A DNA stretch of 64,000 nucleotides from Allodiplogaster sudhausi (lineage: Eukaryota; Nematoda; Chromadorea; Rhabditida; Diplogasteridae), in contig CALZFC010000078.1 in assembly GCA_945643635.1 (NCBI GenBank), positions 853,501 through 917,500 of the forward strand, in the 5' to 3' direction. Both the position numbers and the translations under genes were made by a program. Shown here in pieces: positions 32,852 through 42,000 of this stretch (within the stretch, counting starts at the first letter, position 1; every line of letters begins with the position of its first letter). The notes beneath the pieces are model-generated. The model did no database searches and was not told where the DNA came from. It saw only the letters and a list, made by a program, of their open reading frames with translations.

Positions 32852-35023
32852 CTAGATCTTGCGCTTGGTGAGCACAAGCAGAGCGCCGCATGCAGGGCCG
32901 ACAATTTTCTAAAATAAATAATTCATTTATTGATTAACCTATTCACATAAATATTTCAATAATTTATTTATTTACTTTTATTCAAACCTTTTCCTTGCCG
33001 CCGAGGCCGGCGGTCGCGACCTCTTTGGCCATGTTGAGATTGCCGAGAACCTCGCCTGCGCCATCAGCCAAGATGCACGGCACCGAGTCGCCGACATGGA
33101 CGATCTGAGAATCTTTCGATAATTTCTAATTGCTATCCCTGTTGGGGGGCATGATTTTTTCCAAGTTTCTAAGGAATGTCTTTGTTTAAAAATCATGCCC
33201 CCCCAACAGGGATAGCACCAATTTCTATTTCGATGAATGACGATATAATTTAAATTTTTTCTATATAAATTTAAATTTATATATATATATATAAGTAATG
33301 AAACCGAAGTTTTCTTCAAGCCTCAAAAAATATAAATTATTGATTGATTTTATTGATCGATCATTATTGCTACGACTTGATAGCCGCCAGCGCCCGCCTT
33401 CGCGGCCGGGAAGGGCTGCCACTTGTAGTCGAGTCCCTGCTGAAAAGAAAAGAAGTGAACTTGGATTCGTATCTTTTAATGTTGATAATCGCACGTTGCC
33501 GGGAGGCGGAAGCGTGATCATCTGGAAGGAGCCAATCTCCCCGCCCGCGTTCTCCTGGCCGTTGATGGCAAAGTTGGAAAAGACCTGGAAAACTTAGGCA
33601 ATTGTTCATTCGAAGGTACTAATCTATTCGTAATTTTGGTTTTTGGAGCGACTGAATACGAATCTGCTAGCTCTTCTCGCTGACCTTGCCCGCCTCGTCC
33701 GGGTAGGCGCGTCCGAAGACCGGCTCGCCGTGCTTGTACCACAGCGCGACGTACTGCTTCATCGAGCCGCCACCAGGGGTGCGCAGCTCGCGGTTGTCCG
33801 CCTGAATGTATTGTATGTTTTCTTTAATTAAAAATTATTTGTATTTCTCAATTTTGTTCCTGAATTTTATTTTATAAATTTGTCTCCAACCAGGACAGGA
33901 AGGCTCGGGAATGCGTCGCGGTACTTGAGATCGACCCAGACGTCATCGTAGATCTTGACGCCAGTCGGCGGCGGCAGCAGATTGCGGAAGGGTGCGAGGA
34001 GGGTCTGAAAGTTTTATTATATTTTTATTTTCATTAATTAATTTATATTCTTCTTGATGCCCTTCAGTCTTCCCAAAACTGCTCGCTGATTGCTCAAAGA
34101 AGCTTTCCGATCACCTTGGTCTCTCCTCCAGCCTTCTGCTCCGCTTTTCTGTCGTAGCTGATCATCGCAATGTCCGTGGAGAGGTCGTAGTAGCCCACGA
34201 GATCCTTGCCCTCCTGAAAATATAAAGGTCATTTATTGGTCTTCATTTTTCTCTCCTTATTTTGCCTAGAATCGTTAATTGGTCTCTTTGATCGCTCGAC
34301 TCCACCTTGCTGCGCATGATGATGGGCACTGAGTTGCCGCAGCGAACCAGCTCGAGATGCTTCTTCTCTTCGTTCTTCGTCGAGATCGGCAGCCATTCGT
34401 ACCTTGAATTTGAAGGTTTTAAGAATTTTTTCCTCTTTTAAACCAACGAAGCTTTTAAAATAGCTTTACTTTTGGTTAAAAAATCATTATCATCTCAAAA
34501 CCGACCAGAATCCCTTGGTCTCGTAGCTGCCGTCGAAGATGAGCACCTGGATCTGGCCGCCGAGATCCTTTTTGCCAGTCAGCTCGACCTGGAAAGTCGT
34601 TTTAAGCTGTTCTGTTTTATATACATATCTTTTGTTTCGATTGGATCAAATTTTGCTGAAAAATTCCTCCGGATGTTGATCGCTTTGAGTGCAAAGAGCT
34701 AGACTCTCAACGCCCCGATCTACCTTGGAATACGGGATGGAGCACTCGACGACGCCGTTGTCACTCCAGGCGCGTCCATGCACCGGCTTGCCGTGCTTGT
34801 ACCACAGCGCCACGTACATGTTCTGCTGGCCGGGCACTCGGACCTGTAAAGGGCGAAAGATTAGGAATTAGGTAATGAATGGGTTAAGGGGTAAAAATTT
34901 GTTAGGCAAAGGAGGGGATAGAGAGAGGACGGAGGAGAGGGAATGGAAATTCACCGGCTTATCAGGGAAAGGCGAGCCGATGGGCTGGAAAGCCCAGGAG
35001 TCCTTTGGAACTGCGGCAGGCAT
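32852..35023 (-). CDS. Two-module YVALWYKHG protein, copy B (intact, 341 aa)
   Basis: Eleven exons on the minus strand: 35023-34955, 34843-34724, 34588-34506, 34402-34306, 34213-34115, 34004-33891, 33801-33685, 33584-33495, 33439-33377, 33104-32988, 32908-32852. They sum to 1026 nt with all phases agreeing. It starts [20 protein letters not shown] and has no signal peptide. Two related modules follow: residues about 24-155 ([51 protein letters not shown]) and about 194-341 ([58 protein letters not shown]). This looks like an abundant nematode-restricted protein family that I cannot name; a DM9-like comparison is possible but unproven. The heat-shock-type promoter suggests stress induction in the cytosol. 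It is the functional member of the A/B pair. Confidence 0.75.
33132..33216. mobile_element. 85-bp near-perfect hairpin in copy B intron 9
   Basis: GCTATCCCTGTTGGGGGGCA continues TGATTTTT and is followed after about 28 bases by its reverse complement ending AACAGGGATAGC (stem about 28 bp; the G run is 6 on one side and the C run 7 on the other). Copy A lacks it at the same intron, so it was gained in B or lost from A. Confidence 0.7.
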
Positions 35024-35070
35024 CTTATGAGAGCGAAGACGGGAATGATGGGAAATGGGCTGGAACACGT

Positions 35071-35125
35071 CTTTTATAATCGCCGAAAACCTCATTTGCA
35101 TACTCTTTTCCCTTCTAGAAACTTC
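35071..35125 (-). promoter_or_regulatory. Heat-shock element and TATA box of copy B
   Basis: On the minus strand GAAGTTTCTAGAA (35125-35113) gives three alternating nGAAn units, the minimal HSF1 site. TATAAAAG (35078-35071) follows 34 bases later and the ATG (35023) about 50 bases after that. A second, weaker cluster (TTCCAGAAACTT at 35311 and TTCTAGAA at 35330) lies further upstream. HSF1 binding to such arrays is established; control of this gene is inferred. Confidence 0.7.
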
Positions 35126-36009
35126 GATAAAGATCCAGAAACGCACTTTGAACGTGAGAACGAGAGAAATCGGTGCAAATCGCCAAGTTCAAACGCAATT
35201 TGCATCCTTTGTTTTCTCCTCGAAACTATTGAAATAGCACTTGGAAGCACTTATAACGTGAGATCAATAGGAAACAGTTAAAAATATTTAATTTGCATTA
35301 ATCTTTTGCATTCCAGAAACTTAAAATACTTCTAGAAAATTTACACTTTAATTGTAATAGGAATCGAAAGCGGTTGAACTCAGGCCTAAAATATTACGAA
35401 ATAATAATTTAACGAAAAAGAACGGAAAAGCAAACAGGAATTTTATTTGTTGTCCAAAAAAAGAATTAAATCAATTTTTTTTTCGGAATTTTCTTCGCAA
35501 CACATGGCCACGAATGTTTTACACTTATTTATATATAATTTTCTTTTTTTACAGCAGTATCGTTTTCAGCAATACAAAAAAACTGTTTGAAAACTAATGC
35601 GAAATTTTCTGCCTCCGATTCAGGTATCAGAAACTACATTTGACACGTGATAAGTTCAGACATCGGCATGAAAATTTTTACTTTACGAAATATTTCGGCT
35701 CTATCTGCTTAGGGCAGCAAATTATAATGCTATTTTCGTCAATTGCCTATTCAATTACACGTGTAATATTTCGCAACGAATCTAAAGAGACGAGGCGGTA
35801 ACGGAGAATTCTTCACCAGTTCGACTAACATCTCCTGCGGTGAGCGGCTTGTCTCCTTTTTCTCTCTCCATCTTTTACTCCTTTTCCCCTCTCCCTTATT
35901 CCACCCTTTCACGCTCTCACTCTTTCTTCCTCTTTTTCCTAATTCAATTATTTTAACTTTTTTTCAAATGATTGAATCCCTTCCAGCCCTCCTCTCTCCT
36001 CTCCTCGTA

Positions 36010-39000
36010 ATGGCTGCCTCTAACATCTCCTTCATCCTCTTCCCGCACTCGGATGTGCCCGAATCGCGTCGAATTGTCCTGCGCAACAGGACGAATTCGG
36101 ACTTTCTCGTCAAGGTACTGAACGTCATCGAGATATCCGGAGATATCATCCTTTTATCTAGACGGTTACCTCACAATCAGCGTATAAGCTGAAATAATTA
36201 TTCAGAATTAAAAATATATAAATTTACGAAAGAAGGATGAAATGAAGTGTAAAATTAGTGCAAAGTCGAAAGCAAAAAGTGCATATGTGTAATACCAGGA
36301 ATTGGTATCTAGTCGGATTTCAACAAGGATGACCTCGAGCTTCAGACAGAAAACCTTCAATATACCACCCAAGGCCTTTGCTCAACTTCGTTCAACCCTG
36401 CCTGCAACGCGAGAAACAAAGGGCAGAAAAGAACAAAGTTTATTTAAAAGCAAAGGCTTAAAAAGAAAAATGTAAGGCCAAAGAGATAGAAGAAGATGAA
36501 CGAACAAAACAAACAAACAATACTCAAATCGGCACCTTAACTTGTCCTTGAACTGGCTGGCTCTTCTACGACACTACGCTCCTTGCTGAGCCGCTTCACA
36601 CCCGCTCTTCCACGAGCTACCCGCCGCTACACGCCTCTGACCCGGGAACCACTAACTCTAACCACTCATCCAGTCAGAAAAATAAAGAATGATAAAAAAT
36701 TACACCATAAAGCAATCACACACTAAAAGTCACAAACCGAAATAATTACTACGCAAGGAGGAGAATAAATGCACCTTATAAAAGCTAACTGGTACACTAA
36801 AAGACAATAAAACATTGATAAAACTGTAGAAGAAAAGGGGCCTCCTTGACATCCCCCCCTTCTCAAGAGCGCCGTCCCGGCGCTTAGTAGAGGCCGCGAC
36901 GATGGTTGATGTGGCCGATGTGCTTGTTGTGGTGGATGGGGTTCATTCCACGTCTTATCTGCGTACCAAAACCACTTCCTCTGCCTCCGCGGCTGTAACT
37001 GGAGGGCATGCTCGATCCTTTCCATGGCTGTTGCTGCTGGCATGTTCTCTCTCTTGGAGCTCCTCCGAATGGCGTCCTGATTCCTCCTCTTGGGAAGCTG
37101 CTCTTCTCTCCAACATGCTTGGTCTTCAGGTAGTCGACATCCAGTCCACTTGCCTTCGAGACATTCTTGACGTGCTTTAGCAGCTTCCATTCGGCTTGCT
37201 TCTCTCCTCTCTTCACCGGGCCTTGCAGGAGATAAACTGGATATGCGCTTCCTTCGCTGCACGTCTCCAGAGTGGCCACCGTGACCCTCCTTCCGGGCTT
37301 AAAGACACCACCTAGCAGCTTCGCCATCTGTTCCTTCTCGGCGAGAGTGACGTCATCTGGTGGAAGATCTGGCATTACGACGACTTCTCCTTTGATCTTC
37401 TCGGCCAGGGAGTCCACTCTTCTCATCTGGTCTTGGATGGATCCAGCCAGTCTTATCCACTCCTCATCCCCTTTCCAAGTCACTCCCATTACCGTAACTC
37501 GGCTCTTGATGTAATGGACTGACTTCAAGATCTCGAGAAGATCCTCTCCCTTCTCGTATCCAATCACGGTGTCCTGCGTCCGTTTCTCCAGTCCCTTCTT
37601 CCACTCGACTGGGACTATCCAAGAGACGTGCCCTTCCCACTCCAGAGGATGCTCCGATCTGAAAAGGATGTTGATTCCTCTCTGCATCCTTTTTCTCTCC
37701 TTTCTCTCCTGTACTTTCTCCTCTTCTACTTCTTCTCTCACCTTCTTAAGTTGATCGAATGGCAAAATTAGCACCTCATTTTTGCTCATATTCTTCACTT
37801 TTGCTGAATTTGCACTCACTTCCAATACTCGAAAAGGCCCCTGCCACTCCGTAACCAACTTTGGAATCGCTGCTGCTCTCTTTTCTGCGGGTACTTTCAC
37901 CATTACTCGATCACCAATTTTCGGATAGTTCTTGTTTTCAACTCGATTTCTTTCGTCATACTGCTTTTTCATCGATTGCGCCGCTCTCTCTAAGTTCTCG
38001 CGCGCAGATTCGTGGGCAATTCTCAGATTGTTCACTAGATCTTTCTTATACTCTTCCGTCTCTTGGTACTTGTTTTGCTCTTCTAGTCTCAGATTCTCAC
38101 CAAGCGGCCTCGGGTCTCGACCATGCAACAGAAAGAAAGGGGATTCGCCCGTACTCGAATGTGGGGCGGTGTTGTATGCGTACAGCACGAAAGGCATCGA
38201 TTCGTCCCATCTCTCCGGCTCTTTCACTTTCTTCTGGAGCAACTTAATGATTGTCTGGTTGAATCTCTCAACTAGGCCGTTCTCTCGCGGGTTGTACCCC
38301 TTCGTGGTGATATGCTTAACGTCTAGCATAGTCAGGAGTTCTTTTAGTACTCGATTTGCAAATTCACCACCTTGATCTGACAACAAAGTTTCTGGCAGTC
38401 TTCCTTCTGCCACCCAGCAACTCATGAACTTCTCCGCGACCTCCTTCGCACTCTTACTCTCCAAAGGAATCGCGCTACGGTATTTCGTGAATGCGTCAAT
38501 GATGGTGAGCAAATAGCGGTTTCCATTAACTGACGTGCCAATCTCAAGAATATCGATTCCAACAATTTCAAAAGGCTCTTTCGCAAGAATGCATTGCAAT
38601 GGCGGCGTCATTTTCTCAGCATTGTTCGCTTCTCCGCAAATTCTGCAAGACTTGACATAGTGATCTACATCTGCGCGCATTCTCTCCCAATAATATTCCT
38701 TCATTTTCTTCAGCATTTTCTCCGTTCCCCAGTGTCCTCCTAGCTTGCCATCATGCCACTGAGATAACGTCTCCATGCGCAGCGACTCCGGAACGAAAAT
38801 TCGCTTGCCCCCACTGGCTCCTTCTACTCTCAAAATTCCGCCTTCTTCTGTCCAACGAAATCCTTTTTCTTGCACCGCCTTCTCCCGACTCTCTCTCACT
38901 CGCGCCAACATTTCTCGTCCTTCTCGGTCTCTGCTCTCCACTTTTCCCGTACTCCTATCAATGTCACCGTTCTCACTACTCGGCTACTCACACATTTCGC

Positions 39001-42000
39001 GTTGGCCTCGCCCTCCGTCCGAGACAAGTGGTTCACCACTCTCTCCACCTCAACCTGCTCGCTCTCTGGCTGTTCTTCCACTCTCACCGGCGATCTCGAC
39101 AGGGCATCTGCTACCTTGTTCGCGCTCCCCTTCACATACTCGATGACAACATTCGCGTACTGGATCTCTAGGGCCCATCTCAAAATGCGCGCTGAGGTGC
39201 TTTTCTGTCCGAATAACGCTTTCAAAGGTTGATGATCTGTCCGAACAACAATTTTCGTGCCAAAGTAGAATGGTCGGAACTTCCTGAGTGCAAAGACAAT
39301 CGCGAGCGCTTCACTATCCGTGACATGATAGTTCTTCTCGGCGGGACTCGACTTCTTCGACGCGAAATACAAAGGGTGTAGACATCCGTCTTCCCCTTCT
39401 TGGCACAACACGGCTCCAACCGCTTCTCTACTCGCGTCCGTGTACACAATGAACGGTTTTTCTCCCGTTTTTGCTGCTTCAATGTTCGGCTGAACTAAAA
39501 TCGGTGCACTCATCAGGAGATTTTTCATCTCCTGAAACGCCTTCTCCTCACTCTCCGTCCATTTCCACTCAGTCTTCTCACTCGTCAATTTCGTCAATGG
39601 CAATGCTTTCTCGGCAAATCGATGAATGAATTTTCGATAGTAAGAACACATTCCAAGGAAACGTTTCATTTCCTTCCTATCGCGCGGCGCTGGCTGATCT
39701 CTGATCTTCTCTACTTTTGCTTCGTCAGTGAGGACTCCCTCTCCCGTTATCCTGTGACCAAGATACTCGACTGAACTCTGTGCGATTTTGCACTTCTGTG
39801 ATTTCAAGCGAAGTCCATGCTTGTTCAATGCTTCCAGCACCTTCTCCAACTCTCGCGCGTGTTCTTCCTCGGTCTCCGTGGCAATGAGAATATCGTCAAT
39901 GTAAACGTGTACTCGAGACGACAACACTTCTTCCAGCACCTTCTCCATCACTCGTTGATATGTTGCGGGTGAGGTGGACAATCCAAAAGGAAGGACATTC
40001 CACTCGTAATGCCCGTCCATTGTAGAGAATGCCGTCTTCTCCTTACTGCTCTCTTCCAGTGGAATCTGCCAGTATATACTGATCAAGTCAAGAGTCGAAA
40101 AGACGCGCTTTTTCTCCAAATCAAGCAATGTCATGTCAATCGATGGCAATGGATAAGCGTCATTCTTCACTTTTCCATTAAGCTTCCTATAGTCTACGCA
40201 CAACCGCAGCGAACCATCCTTCTTCAATGCAATGACAAGTGGCGACGACCAAGGCGAAGAGCTATCTCGAATGACTCCCCTCTTCTTCATTCCTTCCAAC
40301 TGCTCTCGCACCTTGTCCTGAATGCCAAGCGGAACTGGGCGCTGTTTCTGCTTGATGGGGCTAGCCTCCCCCGTGTCCACGTAATGCTCTACCAAGGTTG
40401 TTCGACCCATCTCTTCATCACAAAGCGCGAACACGAAATGCATGGCGTCGACAACCTTCTTGCACTCGTCACTTTTGATCTCCCCGTTCTTTGCTATCTG
40501 TTCTAGTACTAGTTTCGCTCTTTCACTCGATTGCTGCGACTCGACTCTCTGTTCTACTACTTCACCTTCTTCCTGACTAGAACTGTTCTCCTTTTCTACA
40601 CTGTCACCATCTCCGAGTGCCATCCAGTTGGCCTTCCTCCACTCGCCAACCTTCTCGTTCTTCTTCAGTCTCAGAGGATACTCTGAGACATTGTGAATCT
40701 GCACCTTTCTCGTCTCTCCCGTTCCCGTTACTATCCCTTCACATGCGCCTCCCTTCACTTCCACCAGCATGTTCATCTGCTTATCAGTCGGCTTCATGAG
40801 CATCACTTCCGTTCTAGCACGCGGAGGAATGTACACCTCCTTCATGACAAATGCGGGCTCTCCTTGGTGCTCGTTCTCCTTCCAAACGCCTACTTTTCTC
40901 TCCCAAAGTTTCTCTGCATTCCTACCCAGAAGCGCCTTCACTCCTTTCTTCACCACATAAACTCCAATCAGTTCCTTCTCACTCTCACACTCTACCGTAA
41001 CAAGCGCTTTTCCCAGAATTTCGATTCTACTCGCTGCCGCATCGAGAACTTCACCCTTCACCATATCGCGCCATTCTACTGCCCCTGCTGCTTCGATTCT
41101 CTTCATGACATCTTCCGGCACCGTAGTCACTTCCGAGCCAGAATCGACAATTGCCTTGACTTCGACTCCATTCATGAGAACCGTGACGCTGCTTAAAGGC
41201 TTCCAGAACAACTCTTCTTCTTCCTCCTTCTCTGGAATCAAGCTATTCTCTTCTTCGTTCGCGCGCTGAATTCTATTCTGCGTTCTATTCTTACAGTATG
41301 CTGCGAAGTGTCCGATCTGCTGGCAATTATAACACTTGGGTGGCGGCTTACTCACAAAGTTGTTCCCCTGGGAACGACTATTCAGATTCTGCGGCGGTCC
41401 GTTCAACTGCTGTGCATTGCCCCCAGTTGCCACTGTTTGTCTCTGCTCAACTTGTCGTGCACTCTGAACGTCTTGAACTTGACGGCTCGGCTGCTCCGTT
41501 CGCCAATTCTCCGCATCCGATGCCATTCTCTTCTGCTCCTCTGGGCGGTTTCCACTTGTAAATCCTCCACGATGCGAATGCTTCTGATACGGTACTCTAC
41601 CGTATCCTCGATGCTCTGCAGACTGCTTGTTCTCGACTCTGTACTGCTCTCGACTGCTCCGACCGTGGCTCTGAATCCCCCTGGCACCAAGCTTTTCACC
41701 TCGTTTCTCTAACATCTCCATGCGCAACGCGGCCTCTTTCACTTTCTCGTACTTCTCTCATTTTCTCGCTTCTTCCATCACCTTAATCAACTCTTCGTAT
41801 TCGCGCCAATGAGATAGGTGAGCAATCAATTTCTTCGCCATCAGAGAGGAGAGACACTTTTCCGGGAAATCGGGATGCGCCCTATACGCCAGTTCTTCCA
41901 AGTCCAATGTGAAAGATGTGAGATCCGCGTCGCGTGCCATTGTCAATCGCTCCCAACTACCGGTCGACTCGTACTCGGACAATGTTGCATCACCCTTCAT

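Noticed and set aside
38939..38950. GGGAAAA as a -1 ribosomal slip site in the retrotransposon
   Set aside because: The heptamer is not in the X-XXY-YYZ phase of the upstream reading frame.
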